From Paraburkholderia hospita (GTDB taxonomy: Bacteria; Pseudomonadota; Gammaproteobacteria; Burkholderiales; Burkholderiaceae): DNA of 64,000 nt. How positions within the stretch are numbered: position 1 is the stretch's first letter; every line of letters begins with the position of its first letter. The position numbers were made by a program, and so were the translations under genes. The stretch spans positions 310,001-374,000 of the forward strand of contig NZ_CP026107.1 of the NCBI RefSeq assembly GCF_002902965.1. Reading direction: 5' to 3'. This document shows positions 36,988-45,527 of the stretch, piece by piece. The notes beneath the pieces are model-generated. The model was not told the DNA's origin, made no database searches, and saw only the letters and a program-made list of their open reading frames with translations.

Positions 36988-37509
36988 ATGAAATTCCCTT
37001 TGTCGTTCGCGTTATTTTGCGGCCTGTCGATCACGTGTATGCCGGTGCATGCGCAACAGCAGCCTCAGCCCGGATATCACTACACGTTGCCGACCGGTCT
37101 TGCCGTCGAGGCAGCGCAAGAAGCGATTCGAGTGTGTGAACAGAAGCAGTACTGGGTGACTGCGACGGTGGTCGATATGGACGGTGTGCCGCAAGTCGTC
37201 ATACGCGGCGATCACGCGACGGTGCACACGGGCGAATCGAGTTTCAGAAAAGCATTTACGGTCGTCACGCTTGGGCCGGAATTCGGCTTCGACCGTTCGA
37301 GCGGATTCTTCGAACTGGTCAAAACGAGTCCTTACGCACCGCAACTCGCAACGGTTCACAACGTGATCGCGCTGCCAGGTGCTGTGGCGTTCAAGGCGGG
37401 CGGCGAGATGGTGGGCGCGCTGGGAATCGGCGGGGCGCCAGGCGGGGACAAGGATGAAGTGTGTGCGGCTGCGGGTGTCGCCAAAGTGGCGAACCGGCTG
37501 CCGCACTGA
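36988..37509 (+). CDS. Secreted GlcG/HbpS-family heme-binding-like protein, 173 aa
   Basis: A cleavable signal peptide (MKFPLSFALFCGLSITCMPVHA) is followed by a GlcG/HbpS domain with ATVVDMDGVPQVVIRGD, SFRKAFTVVTLG and GALGIGGAPGGDKDE motifs. HbpS-type proteins bind heme or cobalamin-like ligands and can act as extracellular sensors. Here it probably resides in the periplasm. ATG 36988 has GGAGG about 6 bases upstream. It ends before a strong dyad and the convergent AEC transporter gene. Confidence 0.87.
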   Translation: MKFPLSFALFCGLSITCMPVHAQQQPQPGYHYTLPTGLAVEAAQEAIRVCEQKQYWVTATVVDMDGVPQVVIRGDHATVHTGESSFRKAFTVVTLGPEFGFDRSSGFFELVKTSPYAPQLATVHNVIALPGAVAFKAGGEMVGALGIGGAPGGDKDEVCAAAGVAKVANRLPH

Positions 37510-37532
37510 TCGCATTGCGCGTGATGTGATGT

Positions 37533-37558
37533 GGTAGCGAAGCGGGCGCTTCGCTACC
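37533..37558. terminator. Bidirectional terminator-like dyad between convergent genes
   Basis: GGTAGCGAAGCG and CGCTTCGCTACC form a near-continuous 26-base dyad between the stop codons of the GlcG-like gene and the AEC transporter gene. No clean U-run follows, so the function is inferred from position. Confidence 0.5.
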
Positions 37559-37563
37559 TGTCG

Positions 37564-38505
37564 TTATGCAGCGGCGAGGCCACCATCGACGAGATAAATA
37601 GCCGCCGAGAACGTGACGATCGACAGCACCGTGCTGATGAGAATCGACGTCGCGGCTTCGCTCTGATAGGCGCCCGCCTCGTTGGCGAACATCGCGGGAA
37701 TGGTCGCTGACGGCAGTGCGCAAAGCAGGATCATCTGTTGCGCGTAGAGACCATGCACGCCGAGCAGGACAGTCGCTGCGAACATCAACAGAGGGTGAAT
37801 GAACAGCTTGAGCCCGAGGTTGGCCCAGACTTCGCTCGACAGCTTCAGCTTGACCGACGACATGATCAGCCCGAGGCAAAGCAGAGAAACGCCTGGCGTT
37901 GCCTTGCCGAGCAGGTTGAAGGCTTCGGCGAGCACGGGCGGAAACTTGATCTGCAGCAGCGAGCAGACGATGCCAAGCGCCGGCGCCCACATCAACGGAC
38001 GGCGCACCGCGCTCTTGATACTCGCCAGAAACGCCTGCGTGCCGCTTCCTTCTCCGCTTGCGACGGTCAGCAGCATGGTCGTCAACGGAATCATCACGAG
38101 GCTTGCGATCAGATTGAGAATGAGCACCGAATAAATGCTGCCGGGACCGAACATCGCCTGCAGGATTGGAATGCCCATGAACGCGGCATCAGGATAGCCG
38201 TTGACGAAGCCTTTGAGCGTCGCCGCCTTCAGTTCGCGATAGCGCCACCAGCCGAGCAGCAGCGCGATGGTGTACATCCCCATGATGCCGATGAACGTCG
38301 CAAGAATCAGTTTGAAGTCGAACAGCTGCGAGCGCGGCGTGCTCGCCATGCCGACCAGCAGCAACGCCGGGAAAATCCAGCCGAGCACGAGCCGGCTGAT
38401 CAGCAGACTGTCCGAATGATTCAGACGTTTGCGCTTGCCGGCGATAAAGCCGAGCACGATCACAAACGCAACGGGTAAAAGTGGTCCAACAATCCTGTCT
38501 AACAT
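37564..38505 (-). CDS. AEC-family (auxin efflux carrier) transporter, 313 aa
   Basis: About ten hydrophobic segments with the two-fold AEC layout. Landmarks are FVNGYPDAAFMGIPIL in the first half and ALPSATIPAMFANEAGAYQSEAATSIL in the second, both characteristic. Members export or take up malonate, malate and other carboxylates. GGAG lies about 7 bases before ATG 38505. The next gene upstream on the same strand encodes an enolase-superfamily sugar-acid enzyme, 45 bases away, so the carrier may move its substrate or product. Confidence 0.88.
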   Translation of the reverse strand: MLDRIVGPLLPVAFVIVLGFIAGKRKRLNHSDSLLISRLVLGWIFPALLLVGMASTPRSQLFDFKLILATFIGIMGMYTIALLLGWWRYRELKAATLKGFVNGYPDAAFMGIPILQAMFGPGSIYSVLILNLIASLVMIPLTTMLLTVASGEGSGTQAFLASIKSAVRRPLMWAPALGIVCSLLQIKFPPVLAEAFNLLGKATPGVSLLCLGLIMSSVKLKLSSEVWANLGLKLFIHPLLMFAATVLLGVHGLYAQQMILLCALPSATIPAMFANEAGAYQSEAATSILISTVLSIVTFSAAIYLVDGGLAAA

Positions 38506-38550
38506 CTCCTGACTCCAAGTTTTGTTATGCGATGCCGTAGCGGTGTTCGT

Positions 38551-39657
38551 TTAAAGGTTGATGCGATAGTCGCGAATCACATCGGGGTTCGGCTCGATGC
38601 CGAGGCCGGGGCCTTGCGGCACGTCGATGCGGCCATTGCGCGGAATGATGGCGTCGCCATAGAGCTGCGCTTCGAGATCGAAGTAGCGCCATTCGATCAG
38701 CGACTTCGGGCCGCCGAGCGCCGCGCTGGCGTGCACGCTCGCGAGCAGGCCGGGGCCGTCGTAGAACGTGTGAACCATGACGGTCACGTTGTGCGCGTTC
38801 GCCAGTGCAAAGACCTTTTGCAGTTCCGTGATGCCGCCCATCTTCGCGGGGCTGGGCTGAATGAAGTCGACGGAACCGGCTTCGAGCAGATGCTGAAAGT
38901 CCATCAGCGTCGACGCGTTTTCGCCCGCCGCGACAGGAATGCCGCCTTGCTTGCGCACCGTGGCGAGACCCGCGTAGTTTTCGGGCGGCCACACGGGCTC
39001 TTCGATCCACCGCAGATTGAACGGGCGGAATTGCTCGGTCATGTCGAGCGCTTCGCGAACCGTCCACGGGCAATTGACGTCGAGCGTGATTTCTATGTCG
39101 GGGCCCGCCGCTTCGCGCGCGGCGCGCACGGTTTCGACGGTGACTTCATGGAGCTTCAGATGCCGGTAGCCGCTTTCCACCGCGCGCCGCACGTTGCGCG
39201 CGACCAGTTCCGGGTCGGCGTAACGGATCAGGCTCGCGTAACACGCCAGCGACGTCGCCTCGGCACCACCGAGAAGCTGATGAACCGGCTGGTTCGCGAC
39301 CTTGCCCGCGATGTCCCACAGCGCGATATCGATTGCCGACAGGCCGTAGATAAACGCACCGCTGCGGCCGAATACGTGGAATTTCTTCTGCAACTCGAAC
39401 ATCGACTTCTCGCGCAGCGCGACGTCGCGGCCAATCAGCTCAGGCGCAAGCATGCCGTCGATGACGAGCTTCACGGCGGGGATCGCCGTGAAACCGAAGG
39501 TTTCGCCCCAGCCGACGGTGCCGTCGTCCGTGGTGACCTTGACGACGAGCGAGTCGACCACTTGCAGGTCTTTGGGGCCCCACACGCCGCCCGCCGACGG
39601 TCCGCCCGTCGTAAAGGGAATGCGCAGGGGAATGGTTTCGATGCTGGCAATTTTCAT
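38551..39657 (-). CDS. Mandelate racemase/muconate lactonizing enzyme family protein, 368 aa
   Basis: An enolase-superfamily enzyme. The N-terminal capping domain is followed by a barrel with LKLHE, metal ligands in DVNCPW, EEPVWP and GEN, and a late His in VMVHTFYDGPG. The usual K-x-K base motif reads K-L-H. The SAIDIALWDIAGKVANQPVHQLLGG block is strongly conserved in the family. It should abstract an alpha-proton from a carboxylate such as a sugar acid. It forms a likely operon with the AEC transporter and is divergent from a GntR regulator. Confidence 0.87.
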   Translation of the reverse strand: MKIASIETIPLRIPFTTGGPSAGGVWGPKDLQVVDSLVVKVTTDDGTVGWGETFGFTAIPAVKLVIDGMLAPELIGRDVALREKSMFELQKKFHVFGRSGAFIYGLSAIDIALWDIAGKVANQPVHQLLGGAEATSLACYASLIRYADPELVARNVRRAVESGYRHLKLHEVTVETVRAAREAAGPDIEITLDVNCPWTVREALDMTEQFRPFNLRWIEEPVWPPENYAGLATVRKQGGIPVAAGENASTLMDFQHLLEAGSVDFIQPSPAKMGGITELQKVFALANAHNVTVMVHTFYDGPGLLASVHASAALGGPKSLIEWRYFDLEAQLYGDAIIPRNGRIDVPQGPGLGIEPNPDVIRDYRINL

Positions 39658-39730
39658 CTGGACGTACCTCGTTCGGGTTGCGTAGCGGACCGACGAAAGC
39701 CCGCCGTATGTTTTGCATGGTATGAGACAT

Positions 39731-39754
39731 CCTGTTGTCCTTCAAGTGAACAGG
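39731..39754. promoter_or_regulatory. Possible GntR operator in divergent promoter
   Basis: A 6-12-6 inverted repeat CCTGTT/AACAGG lies 74 bases upstream of the enolase-superfamily gene and 158 bases upstream of the GntR gene. Position supports an operator; the long spacer lowers confidence. Confidence 0.35.
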
Positions 39755-39911
39755 TTGTTCCTTTTGTGCAAATCACTTGAGCGCGGCGTGCAACATAGGG
39801 CGTGATGACAGGGCTTTACGCGTGCTGATGGGTAAAGCGCTGCACACGGGGAAGGGCTGCATTTGCGTCAGGATGTAGAATAAGAAGACAAGCAACAGCC
39901 CCTACACGACC

Positions 39912-40643
39912 ATGAGCGAACTCAACGTGCGGCGCGTCGAACGGCGGCCCCATCTCGCGGAGCACATCACACGCTCGCTGAGCGACGAGATCGCGTCCGG
40001 GCGGCTGAAGCCCGGCGACCGTCTGCCTACCGAGCACTTTCTTTCCGAGAACTTCGGCGTCAGCCGCAATGTGGTTCGGGAGGCGATTGCGAGCCTGCGC
40101 GCGCAAGGCCTGATCGAGTCGCGCCAGGGAGTCGGCGCGTTCGTCGCGGCGGCGCGCCAGCCGTCCGAACCGCTACAGCCGGTGAGTTCACAACTGCTGG
40201 AAGGCGACGACACGATCCGCAACATGTTCGAAGTGCGGGCCGTGCTGGAGAGCCAGGCCGCCGCACTCGCAGCCGTACATATGACGCCGCGCAGGCTCAA
40301 GCCGATTCAGGCAGCCGTCGAACGGATGCGCTACGAAGGCGCGCCGACATCGGACACCGTCAACGCGGACCTCGACTTCCATCGCGCGGTGGCGGCTGCT
40401 TCGGGCAACGACTATCTCGCCGCAATGATCCGCATCGTGCTCGAACCAATGCGTCCGCTGATCGCGGCGAACTTCGCGAGGCAAGGGCCGATGTTCGGCA
40501 AGATCCCCAATACGGCGCGCGCGGAGCACGAGACGCTGATTCAGGCGTTCATCGACAAGGATGGCGCTGCTGCGCGCGAACTCATGGGGCGGCATATCGT
40601 GAGCGCCGCATCGCGCTTCGGGTACGACATTTCGTTTTTCTGA
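39912..40643 (+). CDS. FadR-subfamily GntR regulator, 243 aa
   Basis: The N-terminal GntR winged helix has GRLKPGDRLPTEHFLSENFG and VSRNVVREAIASLRAQGLIE. The C-terminal FCD domain has DLDFHRAVAAASGN and the His-containing AEHETLIQAF. It is divergent from the enolase-superfamily gene, whose substrate is likely its ligand. CCTGTT (39731-39736) and AACAGG (39749-39754) form an inverted repeat in the shared 254-base intergenic region and could be the operator. Confidence 0.92.
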   Translation: MSELNVRRVERRPHLAEHITRSLSDEIASGRLKPGDRLPTEHFLSENFGVSRNVVREAIASLRAQGLIESRQGVGAFVAAARQPSEPLQPVSSQLLEGDDTIRNMFEVRAVLESQAAALAAVHMTPRRLKPIQAAVERMRYEGAPTSDTVNADLDFHRAVAAASGNDYLAAMIRIVLEPMRPLIAANFARQGPMFGKIPNTARAEHETLIQAFIDKDGAAARELMGRHIVSAASRFGYDISFF

Positions 40644-40801
40644 GCCCGCGTACTTACACCGTGTAAAGAGTGATGTGAGTCGTACGCCGTTCATGTCTTC
40701 GTGCGTCGAACGTATAGTCGGCCCGTGCGTCGGCGATGCGTAGCCGACTGATACGCGTGGCCCGCCGGGCCGCGCCTGATCAGATGAGGATGGAACAGCG
40801 T

Positions 40802-41434
40802 ATGAAACTGATATTTGTCGGCGATCCGATGTGCTCGTGGTGCTATGGCTTCGGCAAGGAAATGAGCGCGATCGCGCAAAGCATGCCGGATCTCGAAGTG
40901 CAGGTTGTCGTGGGCGGCATGGCGGCGGGATCGACCCAGGTGCTCGATGATGCAGCGAAACAGTTCAGGCTGACACACTGGGCGCGCGTCGAGCAGATGA
41001 GCGGCGCGGAGTTCAACCGTGAAGCGCTGATGGCGCGCAAGGACTTTGTCTACGATACGGAGCCGGTTTGCCGGGCTGTCGTGGCGGCGCGGATGGTTGC
41101 GCCCGGCGTCGATCTGCTGAAGGTGTTCCGTGCGTTTCAACGCGCGTTTTACGTCGACGGGCTCGATACGACGGATGGCAATGTGCTCTCGGAAATCGGT
41201 GCGAAGGCGATCGCGGAGCAAGGCATCGCTGTTACGGCCAGTGCGTTCTTCGAAGTGTTCAGTTCGGACGAGGCTATCGATGCCGCGCAGCGCGATTTCG
41301 CTCTGACGCGCCGCCTGGGCGTGCAAGGCTTTCCGTCATTGTTCGTTGAAGTCGATGGGAAGATTGGCCGGCTCACTTCGGGCTATGCAACGGCCGGCCA
41401 GGTCACGCGGGCGCTCGAGTCACTGGCCGCATAG
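40802..41434 (+). CDS. DsbA-family (FrnE-like) thioredoxin-fold protein, 210 aa
   Basis: The active site CSWC appears at residue 12-15 in VGDPMCSWCYGF, followed by the helical insertion of DsbA/FrnE proteins and the cis-Pro loop GVQGFPSLFVE. No signal peptide is present when translation starts at ATG 40802 (MKLIFVGDP), so it is probably cytoplasmic. An upstream in-frame ATG at 40736 would add 22 Arg-rich residues. The substrate is unknown. It is convergent with the next AEC carrier gene, 9 bases apart. Confidence 0.86.
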   Translation: MKLIFVGDPMCSWCYGFGKEMSAIAQSMPDLEVQVVVGGMAAGSTQVLDDAAKQFRLTHWARVEQMSGAEFNREALMARKDFVYDTEPVCRAVVAARMVAPGVDLLKVFRAFQRAFYVDGLDTTDGNVLSEIGAKAIAEQGIAVTASAFFEVFSSDEAIDAAQRDFALTRRLGVQGFPSLFVEVDGKIGRLTSGYATAGQVTRALESLAA

Positions 41435-41443
41435 TCGCGGCGC

Positions 41444-42364
41444 CTAAAGTAAGTAGAGCCACGCCAGCAGCGTCACGATGGAAAACAGCGTCGTCGTCGA
41501 AATGGCGGCGCCCGTCGATGTCTTCTCGACGTCGTACTCGACCGCAAGCACGTAGGCGCTCTTGGCCGTGGGCACGGCAGCGCAGATGACGGCCGCAAGG
41601 GTCGTCGTTCTGTCCAGCCCGACCGCGACGCAAAGGCCATACACGACGAGCGGCATTGCAATCAGTTTGAGTGCCGCGAGCAACGCGTAGCGGCTCAGAT
41701 GGCCGCGCAGCTCGTCGATCGACAGGTCGAGGCCGATGGCGAACAGCGCGCATGGCGTCAGCGCTTCGCCGAGGATACCGAGGTAGGTGGCGGCGGGCGC
41801 GGGCAACGTGAGCCCGCCGACCGACCACAGCAAGCCGAGGATCGTGGCAAGAATCACCGGGTTCGTGCCGATCTGCTTCGCGAGCGCGCCGCCGCGTATC
41901 TTGCGCGAACCGGTCTGCTGATCGACTTCGAGCAGCACGACGAGGGCGGGAAACATGATTGCGCCGACAAACACCGTCGCGACGGCTGCAGCGAGCACGC
42001 CATGCTGACCTTGCAGCGCTCTGAGGATGGGCAGCGCGACGAAGCCCGTGTTCGTCATCGAAACGATCGCGCCGAGCATGGCACTTTTCCCGAGACTCGC
42101 GTGCAGCACAGTGCGCGCGACGATGAGCGCGGTGGCGAAGCAGATCAGCGAGCCTGCGCCGAACGCGGCGAGGAAGCGCCACTCCAGAAGCGATTCAAGC
42201 GGCTCTTTGGCGACGGTCAGGAAGACGAGCGCCGGCATCCCGACGTAATAGGCGAACTGCATCAGCGGCCCGGCGACCGTGTGCGGCAGATAGCCCCCTA
42301 CGCGGGCGAGCCAGCCCGTCAGGATGATCGCGAAGATCGGCAATATCAGACTTGCGATGTGCAT
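41444..42364 (-). CDS. AEC-family transporter (second copy), 306 aa
   Basis: Begins MHIASLILPIFAIILTGWLARVGG and has about ten membrane segments. It contains MTNTGFVALPIL in the first half and AVPTAKSAYVLAVEYD in the second, marking AEC family membership. ATG 42364 has AGGGGGAG about 8 bases upstream. It is only distantly similar to the AEC protein at 37564. It is not in an obvious operon, and its substrate is unknown. Confidence 0.87.
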   Translation of the reverse strand: MHIASLILPIFAIILTGWLARVGGYLPHTVAGPLMQFAYYVGMPALVFLTVAKEPLESLLEWRFLAAFGAGSLICFATALIVARTVLHASLGKSAMLGAIVSMTNTGFVALPILRALQGQHGVLAAAVATVFVGAIMFPALVVLLEVDQQTGSRKIRGGALAKQIGTNPVILATILGLLWSVGGLTLPAPAATYLGILGEALTPCALFAIGLDLSIDELRGHLSRYALLAALKLIAMPLVVYGLCVAVGLDRTTTLAAVICAAVPTAKSAYVLAVEYDVEKTSTGAAISTTTLFSIVTLLAWLYLL

Positions 42365-42553
42365 GATGGCGCTCCCCCTGCGTAGATGGGACGTCCGGAT
42401 GCAGTTGTGTGTGCAAAGATTTCTTTCGCGGGTGATGTGCCGGGCCAATCCTCAACCGTTAGACCAATGACAAAAGGCAAGTCCGCAGGCACGATCTCGC
42501 CAGAGAAGAGTAGTCGATCTGGACGTCGGCGGAGAACGATCCTCCGCGCTATT

Positions 42554-43393
42554 TCAAGTCAGCTTGAGCGTCACCACGCCGGACAGGATGACGACGGCGG
42601 CAATCGAGCGGCCATAGCCGCTGCGCTCCTTGAGAAAGAAGACGGAGATCGCGGTGCCGAAGAGAATCGCCGATTCTCGCAAAGCGGCAACCATCGCAAT
42701 CGGCGCGCGCGTCATCGCCCATAGCACGAGCGCATAGGCGGCAAGCGTGCAGGCGCCCCCGATCAACATAAGATGCCAGCGGGCGCGCAGATGTCGCCGG
42801 GCGGCTTCGCCGCGACGCGCGACTGCCCACACGAGAATAGGCGGTGCGGTAAGCGCGAACATCCACATCGTGTACGACGCAGGATGCCCGGACATGCGCA
42901 CGCCCGTTCCGTCGACGAGCGTATAGGCCGCGACGGTAAGGGCATTCATGAGCGCGAAACGGCTGGTGCGCGCGGTGCTGCCGCCCGCCGGCGTTACGAG
43001 CAACAGGCCCAATATGCCCGCGCAGATGAGCAGGATGCCGCTCCATTCGCCCATCGTGAGCCGCTCGCCGATGACCGGACCGCTTGCCAGCGCAACGAGC
43101 AGTGGCGGCGCGCCGCGCATCAACGGATACGCATGGCTCATGTCGCCGCTGCGATACGCCGCGCCGATCAGCACGAAATAAAAGATGTGAATCACGCCCG
43201 ATACCGCGATGTAGGGCCAACTGCTCGCAGCAGGCAACGGCAGGAACGGCAGCGAAACCAGGCAAAAGGCGGCCGCACTGGACGTCACGAATACGATGTC
43301 GAGAAACTTGTCCGGGCTGGACTTCACGACGGCATTCCAGCTTGCGTGAAGCAACGCGGCGAAAAGCACCAGCAGCATGACGCCTGTGGACAT
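42554..43393 (-). CDS. EamA/DMT-superfamily transporter, 279 aa
   Basis: Ten hydrophobic segments arranged as two EamA repeats, starting LLVLFAALLHASWNAVVKSSPDK and ending with ESAILFGTAISVFFLKERSGYGRSIAAVVILSGV, the typical second-repeat end. It should export or import small metabolites. ATG 43393 has AGGAGA about 9 bases upstream, so the longer frame to 43588 is not needed. It is divergent from a GcvA-type LysR gene that likely controls it. Confidence 0.88.
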   Translation of the reverse strand: MSTGVMLLVLFAALLHASWNAVVKSSPDKFLDIVFVTSSAAAFCLVSLPFLPLPAASSWPYIAVSGVIHIFYFVLIGAAYRSGDMSHAYPLMRGAPPLLVALASGPVIGERLTMGEWSGILLICAGILGLLLVTPAGGSTARTSRFALMNALTVAAYTLVDGTGVRMSGHPASYTMWMFALTAPPILVWAVARRGEAARRHLRARWHLMLIGGACTLAAYALVLWAMTRAPIAMVAALRESAILFGTAISVFFLKERSGYGRSIAAVVILSGVVTLKLT

Positions 43394-43490
43394 GGTTTCG
43401 ACTCTCCTGTATCTGACACGAGAATATCTATCTTGTGACGACCGGGCAAACCAGATAAATTGGCCATTCGCGTTAAATAAACTAACCCGA

Positions 43491-44399
43491 ATGAAGCGAG
43501 TCTTGCCCCCGCTCAATGCGTTGCGTGCTTTCGAGGCTGCCGGAAGGTTGGGCAGCTTCAAGGAAGCCGCGGCCGAATTGCACGTCACTCATGGCGCAGT
43601 GAGCCAGCAGGTGCGTCTGCTCGAAGAGTGGCTCGGCGCGCCGCTGTTCGAGCGGCACAACCGGCGCGTCGAGCTTACGCCGGCCGCGAGGGCTTACCTC
43701 GATGAGATTGGCCCGGTATTCGAGCAGCTCGCGCAGGCCACCGCGAGATACGGCGTAGCGGGAAGGGTTTCGCGAACGTTGACCGTCAATGCCGTGGCGA
43801 CCTTCACATTGCGCTGGCTGGTGCCGCGACTCGCGCGCTTTCGCGACGCGCATCCGGGGATCGACGTGATGGTGGAGACCTCGAACGAGCCGCTGGAAAA
43901 CCTGAAAGAGACTTACGACGTGATCATCCGGGGCGGGCCGGACACGTTCTACGGATACACGATGCGGCCGTTTCTTTCCGAGGAAAGGATTCCCGTCTGC
44001 AGTCCGGCTCTGCTTGAACGCATTCCCCTTCGGACGTTCGACGATTTTCGCCGGCACACGTTGTTGCACACGTCGAGTCTGCCGCGAGTCTGGCCGAACT
44101 GGCTGGCGAAGGTAGAGATGCCCGCACTCGTACCCGCTGCCAACCTCACGTTCGATCACTTCTATCTCGCGCTGCAGGCTGCTGTCGATGGCATCGGCAT
44201 TGCGATGGGCCCGACTGCGCTGGTCGCCGACGATCTCGCAGCGGGCCGGCTCGTCATGCCGTTCGATCGTCCGCGTCTGCCGTCGCGCAGCTATTGCACG
44301 TACGTTCCGGATGCGAAGTTGACGGATGAACTGGTCATCACGTTTTGCGCATGGCTCGAACGGGAGGGCGGCGATTCTTCGGCATTTTCGATGACGTGA
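43491..44399 (+). CDS. GcvA-type LysR regulator, 302 aa
   Basis: The N-terminal HTH shows LPPLNALRAFEAAGRLGSFK followed by EAAAELHVTHGAVSQQVRLLEEWLG, the GcvA/AmpR subgroup signature. The effector domain carries FTLRWLVPRLARFRDAHPGIDV and a conserved AVDGIGIAMGPTALV stretch. I chose ATG 43491 (MKRVLPPLNALRAF). It is divergent from the EamA transporter and likely regulates it. XdhC begins 45 bases downstream on the same strand. Confidence 0.92.
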   Translation: MKRVLPPLNALRAFEAAGRLGSFKEAAAELHVTHGAVSQQVRLLEEWLGAPLFERHNRRVELTPAARAYLDEIGPVFEQLAQATARYGVAGRVSRTLTVNAVATFTLRWLVPRLARFRDAHPGIDVMVETSNEPLENLKETYDVIIRGGPDTFYGYTMRPFLSEERIPVCSPALLERIPLRTFDDFRRHTLLHTSSLPRVWPNWLAKVEMPALVPAANLTFDHFYLALQAAVDGIGIAMGPTALVADDLAAGRLVMPFDRPRLPSRSYCTYVPDAKLTDELVITFCAWLEREGGDSSAFSMT

Positions 44400-44444
44400 T
44401 CCAGATTTGCCGATTCACGCTGCCGGGTACGGCGCATAGACTGC

Positions 44445-45509
44445 ATGTCGGAGACTCGTAGCGATCAGGTGTCGATAGTGGACAGTGTCAATCTCGAAGT
44501 GTTGAAGTCCAGCGCGCGCTGGCTCGAACAGGGGCATCGCGTGCTGCTTGTGACGGTAGTGAAGACGTGGGGTTCGTCGCCGCGTCCTGAAGGCGCGATG
44601 CTCGTCGTGCGCGAAGATGGTGTGGTGGTCGGCTCGGTGTCGGGCGGCTGTATCGAAGACGATCTGATCGACCGCGTGCGTCGGCGCGGAATCGAGCAGA
44701 CGAAGCCGGAAGTCGTTAAATACGGCATCAAGGCGGAAGAGGCGCATCGCTTCGGTTTGCCATGCGGCGGCACGATCCAGCTCGTGCTGGAGCCTTTGAC
44801 GAAGGCAAGCGGCATCGCTGAACTGTGCGATGCCGTTGAAGACGGACGGCTCGTTGCGCGCGCACTCGATATGGAAACGGGTATCGCGCGTTTGAGTCCC
44901 GCACAAGCGACCGATGGTGTCGACTTCAACGGCAAGTATTTGTTGACGATACACGGCCCGCGTTACCGGATGCTGGTGATCGGCGCGGGACAACTGTCGC
45001 GCTATCTGTGCAATATCGCGGTGGGGCTCGATTATCAGGTGACGGTGTGCGATCCGCGCGAAGAATATACGGACGAGTGGGATGTGCCCGGCACGAAAAT
45101 CATTCGTACGATGCCCGACGATACCGTGCTCGAAATGAAGCTCGATGAGCGCTGCGCCGTGATCGCGCTCACACATGACCCAAAGCTCGATGATCTTGCG
45201 CTGATGGAAGCGTTGAAGACGCCTGCGTTTTACGTCGGCGCATTAGGCTCACGGCGCAATAACGCGGCGCGTCGCGAAAGGCTCAAGGAATTCGATCTCA
45301 CCGAGACGGAACTCGCGCGGCTGCATGGGCCGGTTGGGATTTATATCGGCAGCAGAACGCCCCCTGAGATCGCCGTGTCGATCCTCGCCGAAGTCACGGC
45401 CGTGAAGAACGGTGTGATCATGCCACCGTCGTTGCAGGTCGGCGCGGCAAAGAGCGCACAGGGCATGGCGTCGTCCATCCTCGATCCGGAACTCGCGTGC
45501 TTCGCCTAG
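44445..45509 (+). CDS. XdhC/CoxI-family molybdenum-enzyme maturation protein, 354 aa
   Basis: The N-terminal CoxI domain contains TWGSSPRPEGAMLVV, VVGSVSGGCIEDDLI and LPCGGTIQLVLEP with the conserved Cys residues. The C-terminal domain has a Rossmann fold (VIGAGQLSRYL) and YVGALGSRRN, with GLDLGSRTPPEIA-like YIGSRTPPEIAVSILAE. XdhC binds Mo cofactor, helps its sulfuration and inserts it into xanthine-dehydrogenase-family enzymes. The only such enzyme in the window is encoded by the operon at 48969-53152, on the other side of a LysR and UbiD gene, so a functional link is likely. Confidence 0.92.
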   Translation: MSETRSDQVSIVDSVNLEVLKSSARWLEQGHRVLLVTVVKTWGSSPRPEGAMLVVREDGVVVGSVSGGCIEDDLIDRVRRRGIEQTKPEVVKYGIKAEEAHRFGLPCGGTIQLVLEPLTKASGIAELCDAVEDGRLVARALDMETGIARLSPAQATDGVDFNGKYLLTIHGPRYRMLVIGAGQLSRYLCNIAVGLDYQVTVCDPREEYTDEWDVPGTKIIRTMPDDTVLEMKLDERCAVIALTHDPKLDDLALMEALKTPAFYVGALGSRRNNAARRERLKEFDLTETELARLHGPVGIYIGSRTPPEIAVSILAEVTAVKNGVIMPPSLQVGAAKSAQGMASSILDPELACFA

Positions 45510-45527
45510 CGCACGCTCCGAAGCGAA

